Source: Pedobacter sp. L105 (GTDB lineage Bacteria; Bacteroidota; Bacteroidia; Sphingobacteriales; Sphingobacteriaceae). From it: a stretch of DNA of 64,000 nucleotides. Position 1 is the stretch's first letter. Every line of letters begins with the position of its first letter. This document shows positions 1 to 9,123 of the stretch, piece after piece. Both the position numbers and the translations under genes were made by a program. The stretch spans positions 648,056-712,055 of the forward strand of contig NZ_LMUP01000004.1 in assembly GCF_009765875.1 (NCBI RefSeq), read 5' to 3'. The notes beneath the pieces are model-generated. The model was not told the DNA's origin. It saw only the letters and a list, made by a program, of their open reading frames with translations, and did not search any database.

Positions 1-1616
1 GTCAGGTAAACATTGGTAAAAGGCTTTTTGCCCATAAACTCATGTCCCGCCATAATCATTCGCGCTACCCAGAAAAACAGGATCTCAGGCGCGGTCACCA
101 GGTCGTTGGTAGGATAGTAATAATTGACATCCTTATTTCCCGGATCTTTAAATCCATTAAACACAGAAATAGGCCATAACCAGGAAGAAAACCAGGTATC
201 CATAACATCATCATCCTGCCTGATAAAAGGCGCCAGCTGATGTTTAAACCCATGTGCTTCTTCTGCTGAGAACGCACCATCTATATCTTTTAACTTCAGA
301 AACTCATTCAGTGCATCTTCCTGCGTTTTGGCAACTACCCAATTACCCTTATCATCAAACCAGGCCGGGATACGTTGTCCCCACCACAATTGCCTGCTGA
401 TGTTCCAGTCCCTTACATTTTCCATCCAGTGACGGTAAGTGTTCACGAACTTCTCCGGAATCAGTTTTACCTCTCCGTTTAATACATCTGCCAAAGCAGG
501 TTTAGCCATTTCGTCCATCTTGCAAAACCACTGCATGGATAACTTAGGCTCAATAGCTGCGTCGGTACGTTCAGAAAAACCTACCTGCGATTTATAATCT
601 TCTACTTTATCCAAATGACCGGCTTCATCCAATAACACCGCAATTTTTTTCCTTGCAGCGAAACGGTCTTCACCTACCAGGATTACTGCCAGTTCATTTA
701 AAGTACCATCATCATTCAGAATATCAATTACAGGAAGTTTATGTTTAACACCCAGTTCATAATCGTTCAGATCATGTGCAGGAGTAACTTTTAAACAGCC
801 TGTACCAAAATCCATTGTTACATATTCATCTTCAATTATCGGGATTTCACGGTTAATTAAAGGCACAAATACAGTTTTCCCTTTCAGGTGTGTATAACGT
901 TCATCATTAGGATTCACGCAGATCGCAGCATCGGCCATGATGGTTTCAGGGCGGGTGGTAGCAATAGTTAAATACTCTACCTTACCATCGGCAGTTGCCG
1001 GTGCAATAGAATATTTGATATAATATAACTTCTGGTTTACTTCCTTACGGATTACCTCTTCATCAGAAACAGCCGTTTTACCTGCCGGGTCCCAGTTTAC
1101 CATACGGATACCACGATAGATTCTTCCTTTTTTGTACAGGTCGATAAAACAATCGATCACCGCTTCAGAAAGATCTTCCTCCATGGTAAAACGTGTACGG
1201 TCCCAGTCGCAGCTAGCCCCCAGTTTTTTCAGCTGATCAAGGATAATGCCTCCGTATTTTTCTTTCCATTCCCAGGCATAAGCCATAAACTCTTCCCTGG
1301 TCAGGTCTTTTTTACTGATCCCTCTTTCTTTGAGCATTGCTACTACTTTAGCTTCTGTAGCAATCGAAGCGTGATCTGTTCCGGGAACCCAGCATGCATT
1401 TTTACCCTGCATACGTGCACGGCGGATCATCACATCCTGAATAGTATTGTTCAGCATATGGCCCATGTGTAAAACACCAGTCACATTAGGTGGCGGAATG
1501 ACGATGGTATAAGGCTCACGTTCATCAGGTTCAGAATGAAAAAAGCCTTTTGACAGCCAGTAGCTGTACCACTTATCTTCGGTTTCGGCTGGATCGTATT
1601 TAGTAGAAATGCTCAT
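1..1616 (-). CDS. valS: Valine-tRNA ligase, N-terminal 538 residues (3' end outside the window)
   Basis: Charges tRNA-Val with valine in the cytoplasm and hydrolyses mischarged Thr-tRNA in its CP1 editing domain. The frame is open from an ATG at 1616 to the window edge. Class I signatures are visible: PPPNVTG at about residues 41-47, the HIGH-box as HMGH at 50-53, then [13 protein letters not shown] near 76-88. The editing region follows, with [10 protein letters not shown] and [17 protein letters not shown], and then [15 protein letters not shown] of the catalytic core. The family is about 870-900 residues, so roughly 330 residues including KMSKS lie to the left of the window. A GNAT gene reads in the same direction 58 bases upstream. 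Truncation is due only to the window boundary. Identification is certain from the motif set. Confidence 0.97.
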   Translation of the reverse strand, partial: MSISTKYDPAETEDKWYSYWLSKGFFHSEPDEREPYTIVIPPPNVTGVLHMGHMLNNTIQDVMIRRARMQGKNACWVPGTDHASIATEAKVVAMLKERGISKKDLTREEFMAYAWEWKEKYGGIILDQLKKLGASCDWDRTRFTMEEDLSEAVIDCFIDLYKKGRIYRGIRMVNWDPAGKTAVSDEEVIRKEVNQKLYYIKYSIAPATADGKVEYLTIATTRPETIMADAAICVNPNDERYTHLKGKTVFVPLINREIPIIEDEYVTMDFGTGCLKVTPAHDLNDYELGVKHKLPVIDILNDDGTLNELAVILVGEDRFAARKKIAVLLDEAGHLDKVEDYKSQVGFSERTDAAIEPKLSMQWFCKMDEMAKPALADVLNGEVKLIPEKFVNTYRHWMENVRDWNISRQLWWGQRIPAWFDDKGNWVVAKTQEDALNEFLKLKDIDGAFSAEEAHGFKHQLAPFIRQDDDVMDTWFSSWLWPISVFNGFKDPGNKDVNYYYPTNDLVTAPEILFFWVARMIMAGHEFMGKKPFTNVYL

Positions 1617-1674
1617 TATATTAAAAAAATATCGGGGTTGAATTACAAAAATAAGGTTTTTGAGGGAAAATCAT

Positions 1675-2220
1675 TTACGCTTTCCATTCTTCATCCAGAA
1701 TGGCAAATTCAAAGCTATCCATCCACCCGGTTTTCAAAGGCAGAATTTGTCTTTTTCTTCCTTCCTTTGTCATCCCGGCCTTTTCCAGCACACGGATAGA
1801 GGCCAGGTTTTCTACGGCACATCCCGCTTCAATGCGGTGTAACTTAAGTCGGTCGAGCCCAAACCTGATCACGGCCTTAATCGCTTCTGTGGCATAACCT
1901 TTATTCCAGTGTTCTACATTGATCTTGTACCACACTTCGGCACTGTTAAATTTAGAAGAAGACAGTTTCAATGCAATCAGCCCAATAAAACCTCCCTTTT
2001 CCAGTTCTATAGTGAAGGTATAATTCTTAATGTTCTTTTTCTGGTGGTCATTGATCCATCCATCCATAATGACATTCGTTTCTTCCAGATCTTTGGGGAT
2101 ACCTAAGGTATTATACTGGTCTGTTTCTGCAAGATGATGTAATAAATGGATGGCTTCCAGATCTGCCATTTCCACTAATCTTAACTTTAAGCGTTCGGTA
2201 AAAAATTTCAACTGGGCCAT
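1675..2220 (-). CDS. GNAT family N-acetyltransferase, RimJ/RimL type
   Basis: A 181-residue acetyl-CoA-dependent acyltransferase of the RimJ/RimL-like branch. These proteins acetylate protein N-termini or small amines. Visible features are the N-terminal ERLKLRLVEMAD strand, then WYKINVEHWNKGYATEA (the glycine-containing acetyl-CoA-binding segment), and AGCAVENLASIRVLEKAGMTKEG, which is the typical N-x-x-S-x-x-V-L-E-K-x-G-F/M signature of this branch. Length is normal for the family. It begins with ATG and precedes valS in the same orientation, so co-transcription is possible. The substrate cannot be deduced; alanine N-acetylation of ribosomal proteins is only the best-known role of the family. 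Confidence 0.88.
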   Translation of the reverse strand: MAQLKFFTERLKLRLVEMADLEAIHLLHHLAETDQYNTLGIPKDLEETNVIMDGWINDHQKKNIKNYTFTIELEKGGFIGLIALKLSSSKFNSAEVWYKINVEHWNKGYATEAIKAVIRFGLDRLKLHRIEAGCAVENLASIRVLEKAGMTKEGRKRQILPLKTGWMDSFEFAILDEEWKA

Positions 2221-2634
2221 TTATATTATTTGAGATTTGCGTAAAATATCATAAAGATCATTAACGGCCAAATATAGTAATTATGACATAGCTCATCAGT
2301 ACCTGCCTGTCGCAAAACAATTTGTATTATTATTTTTCATATACACACAATAAATTATGTTAAAATATGTTAATACTCTATAAATCCTTAAGTCATATAC
2401 CTTTAAGCTATGAAATCCATTAAAGCCTTCTTCCTTCCGGGATTCATCAGTAAAAAACTAGGTTTAATAAAAATCTATCACTGGTTCAACAGGTAATATT
2501 TTCAATATAAACCAATTTAGTTTGTCGTATTTCTTATTTTGAGCACTTACTAACGTCTCAAATAACCTGCTGTAGTATCATAATGATGCATCAATCATGA
2601 AAGGGGCGTTCAAAAGCACCTTATTAACAGAACG
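2221..2634. other. Intergenic region between divergent GNAT and M13 peptidase genes
   Basis: This is 414 AT-rich bases that must hold the promoters of both divergent neighbours. A 10-bp palindrome TGATGCATCA lies at 2584-2593, about 40 bases before the peptidase start. A 28-codon ORF starting MKSIKAFF and ending HWFNR runs at 2410-2496 on the plus strand, but has no recognisable ribosome-binding site and no homology that I recognise. No RNA gene is apparent. Confidence 0.5.
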
Positions 2635-4674
2635 ATGAACACTAAACACTTTAAAAGCTATTTTGCGATGCTGGGAATTGTAGCGGCGAGCTATTCTTCT
2701 TATGCACAACAAGCGCCAAAAAAATTAATAGATCCCGCAAACATGGATCTTTCTGTAAAACCAGGGGATGATTTCTACGAATATGCAAGTGGAACCTGGA
2801 TAAAAAACAACCCTGTACCAGCAAAAGAAACCCGATGGGGAAGTTTCAATGAATTAAGAGATTTTAATATCAATGCTGTTAAAAGCATAGTGACAGACGC
2901 TGCGGCTGACCAATCGGCACCTGCAGGATCTGTAAAAAAGCGTGTGGGCGATTTTTATGCCGCAGCCATGGACAGCCTGACCATTGAGAAATTAGGTTAC
3001 ACACCTATCAAAGCAGACCTGGCCAGGATCAAACAGATTAAAAATATCCAGGGGATACTTGAAGAATCGGTTTATATGCGCACCAATGGTGTGGCCGATC
3101 CGCTTTTCCGCTTTGGTGTAAGCCAGGATAGAAAAAATGTAGACAAGTATCTCCCCTCGCTGGGACAAGGCGGAACAACTTTGCCCGACCGTGATTATTA
3201 TCTTAAGGATGACAGCAGGACAGTCAAGATCCGTGAAGCCTACATCACCTATATGACCACCCTGTTCACTTTAACAGGCAGTACTGCGGCAGAAGCGCAA
3301 CAAAAAGCGAATACGGTACTCGCTATAGAGAAATCGCTGGCTGAAGCACAAATGTCACGTTTGGAAATGCGCGACCCTTATAAAACCTATAATAAATTTA
3401 CCGTTACCGCTTTTAATGCCATCACACCAGAAATCAACTGGAAGGCAATGCTGCCTAAGTTATTGGTACAAGGACAGGATACCGTATTGGTAGGTGCTCC
3501 AAAATTTTTTGTGAGCCTGGATAGTTTATTAAAAAGCGTACCCATAAACGACTGGAAAACTTATCTGGAATGGAATGTATTAAAAAATTCCGCTTCTGAT
3601 TTAAGCTCTCCATTTGTAAAGGCCAGCTTTGCATTTACTCAAGTGCAGACCGGACAAAAGATACAAACACCCAGATGGCAACGCATGTCTTCCCTGACAG
3701 ACCGTTCGATTGGTGAATTATTGGGACAGCTTTATGTAGCAAAATACTTTAAACCGGAAGCTAAAGCCCGCATGGCGCAACTGATTGCTAACCTGCGCGC
3801 AGCTTTTGAGATCAGGATCAAGGCCCTGGACTGGATGAGCGATGCAACCAAACAAAAAGCACTGGATAAACTGCATGCTTTTACCCCAAAAATAGGTTAT
3901 CCTGATAAATGGAAAAACTATGATGGCTTGGTGATTGCACGTAATTCTTATTTCCAAAACCTGAGAAATACTGATATCTGGGAATTTAAAGATATGGTTG
4001 GCCAATTGGGTAAACCGGTAGACCGAAGCCGTTTTGGCATGACGCCGCCAACAGTAAATGCCTATTACAGCCCAACCATGAATGAGATTGTTTTCCCTGC
4101 CGGAATATTACAATTCCCGTTCTTTTCACCAGAGGCTGATGATGCAGTGAATTACGGTGGTATTGGTGCAGTAATTGGCCATGAAATGTCGCACGGATTT
4201 GACGATCAGGGCAGCCAGTATGATGGAAAAGGTAACCTTCATAACTGGTGGACCAGTGAAGACCGTACCAAGTTCGAAGCTAAAACAAAAGCTTTGGGTG
4301 AACAATTTGACGGCTATGCTGTACTGGATACCATCCATGTAAATGGAAAACTAACCATGGGAGAGAACATTGGTGATTTAGGCGGTTTAAATGTAGCTTA
4401 TACAGCATTTAAACTCACCAAAGAAGGACAATCTAATGAGAAAATTGATGGGTTTACGCCTGATCAGCGTTTCTTCCTTTCCTGGGCACAAGTATGGAGA
4501 GGAAATATTTTACCTCAAAGTGCTGCGCAGCTGATCAAAACAGATTCGCATTCGCCTGGCGAGTACAGAACTATTGGTGCACCTGTAAATATGGATGCAT
4601 GGTATAATGCATTTGATGTAAAACCAGGTGATAAGTTATATAAAAAACCTGAAGACAGAATCAGACTCTGGTAA
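2635..4674 (+). CDS. M13 family zinc metallopeptidase (neprilysin/PepO-like), exported
   Basis: A 679-residue M13 endopeptidase that cleaves peptides in the periplasm or at the cell surface. Residues 1-25 form a signal peptide ending SSYAQQ. The zinc site is complete: HEMSH at about 516-520 with catalytic Glu517, and GENIGDLGG with the third ligand at Glu577 and Asp581. The substrate-binding NAYY precedes the zinc site. The C-terminus ends in RIRLW, matching the family's conserved terminal Trp. Length is normal for bacterial M13 enzymes. It is monocistronic and ends at a strong terminator shared with the convergent ompW-like gene. The natural substrates are unknown. Confidence 0.96.
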   Translation: MNTKHFKSYFAMLGIVAASYSSYAQQAPKKLIDPANMDLSVKPGDDFYEYASGTWIKNNPVPAKETRWGSFNELRDFNINAVKSIVTDAAADQSAPAGSVKKRVGDFYAAAMDSLTIEKLGYTPIKADLARIKQIKNIQGILEESVYMRTNGVADPLFRFGVSQDRKNVDKYLPSLGQGGTTLPDRDYYLKDDSRTVKIREAYITYMTTLFTLTGSTAAEAQQKANTVLAIEKSLAEAQMSRLEMRDPYKTYNKFTVTAFNAITPEINWKAMLPKLLVQGQDTVLVGAPKFFVSLDSLLKSVPINDWKTYLEWNVLKNSASDLSSPFVKASFAFTQVQTGQKIQTPRWQRMSSLTDRSIGELLGQLYVAKYFKPEAKARMAQLIANLRAAFEIRIKALDWMSDATKQKALDKLHAFTPKIGYPDKWKNYDGLVIARNSYFQNLRNTDIWEFKDMVGQLGKPVDRSRFGMTPPTVNAYYSPTMNEIVFPAGILQFPFFSPEADDAVNYGGIGAVIGHEMSHGFDDQGSQYDGKGNLHNWWTSEDRTKFEAKTKALGEQFDGYAVLDTIHVNGKLTMGENIGDLGGLNVAYTAFKLTKEGQSNEKIDGFTPDQRFFLSWAQVWRGNILPQSAAQLIKTDSHSPGEYRTIGAPVNMDAWYNAFDVKPGDKLYKKPEDRIRLW

Positions 4675-4685
4675 CCCACAAACGT

Positions 4686-4727
4686 AAAAGCGCCGTTCCA
4701 AATCATGTTGGAGCGGCGCTTTTTCTT
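4686..4727. terminator. Bidirectional rho-independent terminator
   Basis: A stem with arms AAAAGCGCCGTTCCAA and TTGGAGCGGCGCTTTT contains one G:U pair and a six-base loop. It is flanked by A and T tracts, so it can terminate both the M13 gene and the convergent OmpW gene. Confidence 0.9.
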
Positions 4728-4739
4728 TTAGTAAAAATT

Positions 4740-5432
4740 TTAAAACTTATACCCTACTCCTACACTTGGCATCCATGGGTAGATTTTCACATCTGCTTTG
4801 ATATTCCCCAGTACGGGTGAAAGTTGTGGACTGCCGGCAGGTGTTAAATTTGAAGCATCTACAGTCGCTGTAGTTTTCAGGAAGATCTTTTTCAGGTCGA
4901 CATTGATAAAAAACCTTTTGCTGATATCATAATCAGTACCTATCTGAGCGGCAAAAGCAAATTTATCTTTATACTTTACGTTGTTCACTACAGGTCCGTT
5001 ATCTACACTGTAAAATATGGTGTAATTGACACCGGCACCGATGTAAGGATTGAATTTACCAACTGGCAAGTGGTATTGAACAGTCAATGTAGGTGGCAAT
5101 AACCATACCTTGCCTAAATTAACATCAGCGTTGTTGCTTCCGCCGATAGCACTCAGGTCAGATGAAGTGGTACTTACCTTGTGGTGGGTAGTTCCCAGTA
5201 TCAGCTCCGCTGCAAAATGTTTATTGAAAAAATAAGTAAAATCCAGTTCCGGAATTACAGAGTTTGAAATATTGGCGTCTCCGCCGATCACCCCTAGGGT
5301 AGCACTTTCCTGCGGAAGTACAGCTGTAGCACGCAGTCTGACTCTCCACCTGTAGAAAGTAGTATCAGTAGTCTGACCAAAAACACTCATCCCAGCAATC
5401 ATCATTGCTGCAAGTACGATTAACCTTTTCAT
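4740..5432 (-). CDS. OmpW family outer-membrane beta-barrel protein
   Basis: A 230-residue outer-membrane protein of the OmpW family, which form narrow eight-stranded barrels thought to pass small hydrophobic molecules. Residues 1-19 are a signal peptide ending SVFGQ. The family's typical segments are present: the PELDFTYFF strand, LPPTLTVQYHLP around the middle, PYIGAGVNYT, and a C-terminal aromatic residue (GVGYKF) as required for BAM-dependent assembly. Strands alternate hydrophobic and polar residues throughout. A -7 box lies about 22 bases upstream of the ATG. The cargo is unknown. Confidence 0.92.
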   Translation of the reverse strand: MKRLIVLAAMMIAGMSVFGQTTDTTFYRWRVRLRATAVLPQESATLGVIGGDANISNSVIPELDFTYFFNKHFAAELILGTTHHKVSTTSSDLSAIGGSNNADVNLGKVWLLPPTLTVQYHLPVGKFNPYIGAGVNYTIFYSVDNGPVVNNVKYKDKFAFAAQIGTDYDISKRFFINVDLKKIFLKTTATVDASNLTPAGSPQLSPVLGNIKADVKIYPWMPSVGVGYKF

Positions 5433-5453
5433 AATAACTTAATTTATTTGAAA

Positions 5454-5461
5454 CAAATTTA
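5454..5461 (-). promoter_or_regulatory. Bacteroidota -7 promoter box of the ompW-like gene
   Basis: The minus strand reads TAAATTTG, an exact TAnnTTTG match, which would place transcription start about 15-20 bases before the ATG. No clear -33 TTTG is seen at standard spacing. Confidence 0.5.
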
Positions 5462-5545
5462 TAGTCACTATCAATTAAAAATAATGCGCTTTGACATGAA
5501 GGAACATGATGTTGCTCACGAATGTGCAATGACCAGGAACACATC

Positions 5546-5884
5546 CTATAGATAACCCTCCTGTATCTTTTTGGGTAATTTCTTCAGTACAAATCTTCTC
5601 GATTCGGCAATTCTGCTTTTTAGTTCAGGGAGAGGCAACACTTCCAGATCGGCCAAACCAATCCATTGTCTTTTTGCCAGGTGCCAGGCCTGCTCAATTC
5701 CATCTTGTGCAGTCAGTTCATCAAACTCTTCGGGATTGCATTTCAAAGCCAGCGTTGCTGCATCCAGTGAATAGATGGCGTAGATTTTCTTTTCAATCAT
5801 AAAACAAAGGCAGTCGCCCCATTTCACTTCTTCCGTTGTACCCGGCAGATTAAGGCAGTACTCCCTAAACATTTCAATATCCAT
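5546..5884 (-). CDS. MmcQ/YjbR family protein
   Basis: A 112-residue protein of the MmcQ/YjbR family, which adopts a CyaY-like or double-wing DNA-binding-type fold. The biochemical role is not settled. Characteristic segments are the N-terminal LPGTTEEVKWGDCLCFMIEKKIYAIYSLD, ALKCNPEEFDELTAQDGIEQAWHLAKRQWIGL and a C-terminal SRRFVLKKLPKK. It is divergent from mnmD with only 47 bases between start codons, so the two promoters overlap. Length is typical. Confidence 0.88.
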   Translation of the reverse strand: MDIEMFREYCLNLPGTTEEVKWGDCLCFMIEKKIYAIYSLDAATLALKCNPEEFDELTAQDGIEQAWHLAKRQWIGLADLEVLPLPELKSRIAESRRFVLKKLPKKIQEGYL

Positions 5885-5918
5885 ATGAATAATTTACAGC
5901 TAATTTAAGTAATTCAGA

Positions 5919-5926
5919 TAAATTTG
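5919..5926 (+). promoter_or_regulatory. -7 promoter box of mnmD, five bases before the start codon
   Basis: TAAATTTG fits TAnnTTTG. It ends at 5926 and the ATG is at 5932, so initiation four or five bases downstream would give a leader of about one or two bases. Confidence 0.5.
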
Positions 5927-5931
5927 CAGGA

Positions 5932-6621
5932 ATGAACATTATCACTCCTACCGCAGACGGCTCTAACACGCTATATAATGAAACCATTGGTGAACATTAT
6001 CATTCCAAACACGGGGCTTTGCAGGAAAGCAAACATGTATTTATAGATGCAGGTTTAAAACATGCGGAGCTGAGTTTTCCGGGTCAGCCCATTTCCATCT
6101 TGGAAATAGGCTTTGGTACAGGACTGAATTTCCTGCTCACATCGGCCTATGCCGCAGAACACCAATTGATGCTCAATTATACAGGCATTGAAGCTTATCC
6201 CTTAACAAGGGAAGAACTGAACTCCACACAATACCATCAATTTGTTCCTGAAGGGATATGGAATGATTTTATCGGTCAGTATGAACAGGCATTGATAACT
6301 CCTGTAACGCTGCTCCCCTATCAGGAGCTAACGATTGCCCATACCAAACTAAATGATTTTACGTCCTCCACATTGTTCGACCTGATTTATTTTGACGCTT
6401 TTTCCGTACAGCACCAGCCAGAAATGTGGTCGGATGAAGTGATTGGACAGGTTTGCACATTACTGAAAACGGGTGGCATATTTGTTACCTACGCCATTAC
6501 CGGAAAACTAAAGCGTGCCTTAAAAAGTGTTGGTATGAAGATCGAAAAACTTCCCGGGGCACCCGGAAAAAGGGAGATGCTGCGTGCTGTAAAATTACCG
6601 GCTGAAGAGACCGAACTTTAA
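5932..6621 (+). CDS. mnmD: tRNA U34 5-methylaminomethyl-2-thiouridine methyltransferase MnmD
   Basis: A 229-residue SAM-dependent methyltransferase that makes the last methylation of mnm5s2U at the wobble position of certain tRNAs. It corresponds to the methyltransferase half of proteobacterial MnmC, without the FAD domain. The SAM site is EIGFGTGLNFLL near residues 60-71. The family signature FDLIYFDAFSVQHQPEMWSDE lies near 145-165 and carries the Asp and Trp typical of MnmC. The C-terminal KLPGAPGKREMLRA matches the catalytic-domain end of the family. The stand-alone form is usual outside Gammaproteobacteria. It is divergent from the MmcQ-type gene. Confidence 0.92.
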   Translation: MNIITPTADGSNTLYNETIGEHYHSKHGALQESKHVFIDAGLKHAELSFPGQPISILEIGFGTGLNFLLTSAYAAEHQLMLNYTGIEAYPLTREELNSTQYHQFVPEGIWNDFIGQYEQALITPVTLLPYQELTIAHTKLNDFTSSTLFDLIYFDAFSVQHQPEMWSDEVIGQVCTLLKTGGIFVTYAITGKLKRALKSVGMKIEKLPGAPGKREMLRAVKLPAEETEL

Positions 6622-6726
6622 TTACAATTTCACGACTAAATTAGTCAAACTTGTTTCTACCTTAATTGTTCGTGTTAAGAATGCATGACGAATAAATGTT
6701 CAGTTCTATAAGCATGATAGAAAACA

Positions 6727-7674
6727 ATGGAAAAAAGGAAATTAGGCAATACAGATTTATTAGTTGCCCCCGTAACTTTCGGCGGCAATGTATTTGGATG
6801 GACATTAGATGAAAAAAAATCTTTTGAGATCCTGGATGCTTTTACAGCAGCAGATTTTAATTTTATAGATACAGCGGATGTATATTCCAGATGGAAACCT
6901 GGAAACCAGGGTGGTGAATCGGAGACGATCATTGGCAACTGGACGAAGTCAAGAAAAAATCGCACCAAGATCATCCTGGCTACTAAAGTAGGTGCAGACA
7001 TGGGTGATGGTAAAAAAGGTTTATCAAAAAAATATATCCTTGAAGCTGTGGATGCGTCATTAAAACGCCTGCAAACGGATTATATTGATTTGTACCAGTC
7101 TCACTTTGATGATCCCGAAACACCGATTGAAGAAACACTGGAAGCTTACGACCAGCTGATCAAGGCCGGAAAGATACGCTGGATAGGTGCTTCAAATTTT
7201 ACTGCTGAGCGCTTAAAAGAATCACTGGATATTAGTCAGCGGTTAAGCCTGCCTAAGTACCAAAGTTTTCAGCCGGAGTATAACTTATATAAACGTGAAG
7301 GTTTTGAGAAAGAGCTGGAACATTTTTGTCTGGACAACCACATTGGCGTGATCAATTATTACGGTTTAGCGAGTGGATTCCTGACAGGTAAATACCGGTC
7401 TGAAGCGGATCTGGGAAAAAGTCCGCGTGGTGGTGGCGTAAAAGACTTTATGAATGACAGAGGTTTTAAGATTTTAAAAGCACTGGATGAAGTTTCAGAA
7501 CAATACAATTCATCTCCTGCCAGTGTTGCATTGGCATGGCTGATTGCCCGTCCGTCGGTTACAGCACCTATTGCCAGCGTAACCAGCACCGGCCAGTTAG
7601 AAGACCTGACCAAAGCTGCAACACTAAAACTGAATGTAGAAGATATATCAATTCTCGACGAAGCAAGTGCATAG
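6727..7674 (+). CDS. Aldo/keto reductase
   Basis: A 315-residue NADPH-dependent aldo/keto reductase with a TIM-barrel fold. The catalytic tetrad is complete: Asp48 and Tyr53 in FIDTADVYSRW, Lys87 in ATKVG, and His126 in YQSHFDDP. The sequence resembles the AKR13/YajO-like group, with PIEETLEAYDQLIKAGKIRWIGASNF in the middle and a C-terminal cofactor segment near TAPIASVTSTGQL. The substrate cannot be assigned from sequence. The gene stands alone and ends at a strong hairpin terminator. Confidence 0.94.
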   Translation: MEKRKLGNTDLLVAPVTFGGNVFGWTLDEKKSFEILDAFTAADFNFIDTADVYSRWKPGNQGGESETIIGNWTKSRKNRTKIILATKVGADMGDGKKGLSKKYILEAVDASLKRLQTDYIDLYQSHFDDPETPIEETLEAYDQLIKAGKIRWIGASNFTAERLKESLDISQRLSLPKYQSFQPEYNLYKREGFEKELEHFCLDNHIGVINYYGLASGFLTGKYRSEADLGKSPRGGGVKDFMNDRGFKILKALDEVSEQYNSSPASVALAWLIARPSVTAPIASVTSTGQLEDLTKAATLKLNVEDISILDEASA

Positions 7675-7724
7675 TATTTGCAGTGATTTAATGCATTAAT
7701 TTGCAGCATAACCGTTTTCGGGCC

Positions 7725-7763
7725 AATGCCCTGCTAAATAATTTTGGCAGGGCATTTGTTTTT
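7725..7763 (+). terminator. Rho-independent terminator after the aldo/keto reductase
   Basis: A ten-base stem AATGCCCTGC/GCAGGGCATT with a 12-base loop is followed by TGTTTTT. Confidence 0.85.
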
Positions 7764-7792
7764 AGCTAAGTTAACGCCTTAAATGATTTTCC

Positions 7793-8905
7793 ATGAAAAC
7801 CGTTAATTTACCTTTTTACGCCAAACTTGCCTTTGTACTTATCTTTATTATTTGCCTGGGTTATCTGGCTATACTGGGGCACAGTTTACTAGCCCCTATG
7901 ATGTCGGCCTTTCTATTGGCTATGCTGCTGCTGCCGGTAGCTAATTTTTTAGAGAAAAAACTGAGGTTCAAAAGAAGCCTTGCGGCTTTGGTGTCGGTGA
8001 TTGTTATGATTTCTTTTATCGCCGGCATTATTTATTTCCTGGGTAATCAGCTGAGTGATCTGGGGCAGGACTGGCCATTGTTAAAACAGCAAACGCAACA
8101 CACGTTTGAAGATCTACAGCACTGGGTCTCCGGTACGTTTCATGTAAACGCACAACGGCAAATCGATTATTTAAGAAATAGTGCCACGAATGCTGTAGCT
8201 ACCAGTGCAACAGTATTGGGGGTTACCTTAATGACACTTTCCTCTACCCTGCTATTTCTGGCCTTTTTGCTATTGTTCACCTTCTTTTTCCTGAATTACC
8301 GCCGTATACTTTTCCAATTTTTAAAAGGTGTATTTAAAGAAGAACATGAAGGAAAAGTGAGTGATATCGTAGAACAGATTCAGTATATTATTAAACGTTA
8401 TATTTTAGGGCTATTCCTTCAAATGCTGATTGTAGCGAGTTTACTTACCCTTGCACTGACCTTAATAGGTGTAAAATACGCATTGTTGCTGGGCATGATT
8501 GCCGGGATATTTAATCTTGTTCCCTATGTAGGGATATTTTCTGCCTTACTGATCAGCGTTTTGATCACGTTTGCTACAGCCGGAGCCACTAAAGTATTAT
8601 TTGTAGTTGTTTGTTTTGTAGCTGTACACGCCCTGGACGGCAATATTCTGATGCCGCTGGTTGTGGGCTCAAAAGTAAAGATCAATGCCTTATTCGCTTT
8701 TATAGGCATCGTTATAGGTGAAATGATCTGGGGCATCTCAGGAATGTTTTTGTGCATCCCTTATCTGGCCATCCTGAAGATTATTTTTGATCGTGTGGAT
8801 GAATTAAAACCGTGGGGAGTTTTACTGGGCGAGCAGCGAAAACCAGGTAAAAAACGGAAAGTATACCGGATCACTAAAAAGATTAAACTGGAAGAACCTG
8901 AGTAA
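7793..8905 (+). CDS. AI-2E family transporter (PerM-type permease)
   Basis: A 370-residue inner-membrane protein of the AI-2E exporter/PerM superfamily. Several hydrophobic helices are visible: residues about 10-45, 60-85, 145-175, 205-270 and 280-335, about eight in total. A cytosolic or periplasmic loop around 90-140 separates the first and second groups. The family signature FNLVPYVGIFSALLI lies near residue 240 and the typical HALDGNILMPLVVGSKVKINALF near 280. Members are implicated in autoinducer-2 or ion export, but no substrate follows from the sequence. A basic tail (KPGKKRKVYRITKKIKL) ends the protein. Confidence 0.9.
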   Translation: MKTVNLPFYAKLAFVLIFIICLGYLAILGHSLLAPMMSAFLLAMLLLPVANFLEKKLRFKRSLAALVSVIVMISFIAGIIYFLGNQLSDLGQDWPLLKQQTQHTFEDLQHWVSGTFHVNAQRQIDYLRNSATNAVATSATVLGVTLMTLSSTLLFLAFLLLFTFFFLNYRRILFQFLKGVFKEEHEGKVSDIVEQIQYIIKRYILGLFLQMLIVASLLTLALTLIGVKYALLLGMIAGIFNLVPYVGIFSALLISVLITFATAGATKVLFVVVCFVAVHALDGNILMPLVVGSKVKINALFAFIGIVIGEMIWGISGMFLCIPYLAILKIIFDRVDELKPWGVLLGEQRKPGKKRKVYRITKKIKLEEPE

Positions 8906-8921
8906 TCTTTAAATTCTGTTT

Positions 8922-9058
8922 CTCTTCTATAAGACCTGACCTCTTTTCTGGTATGCTGGATCTATTGGATCAACGCTATTATTAAAAGCAGCTGATCTTT
9001 TCTATAAGACGTGACCTCTTCATTATATTGGATCAACGTTATCATTAAACAGCAGCAG
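8922..9058 (+). repeat. Imperfect tandem duplication in the AI-2E/mazG spacer
   Basis: Two related units lie side by side. Copy one spans about 8922-8993 and copy two about 8997-9058. Both carry TATAAGAC-(C/G)-TGACCTCTT, then ATTGGATCAACG-(C/T)-TAT, then ATTAAA and a GCAGC(T/A)G end. Copy one has roughly 12 extra bases in its middle. No ORF spans the repeat. Confidence 0.75.
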
Positions 9059-9123
9059 AAAGTATAAATTCTTTTAAATAGAATCGGTTTGGTATTTTAG
9101 CACTTTCTTTTCAATTGAAATTT

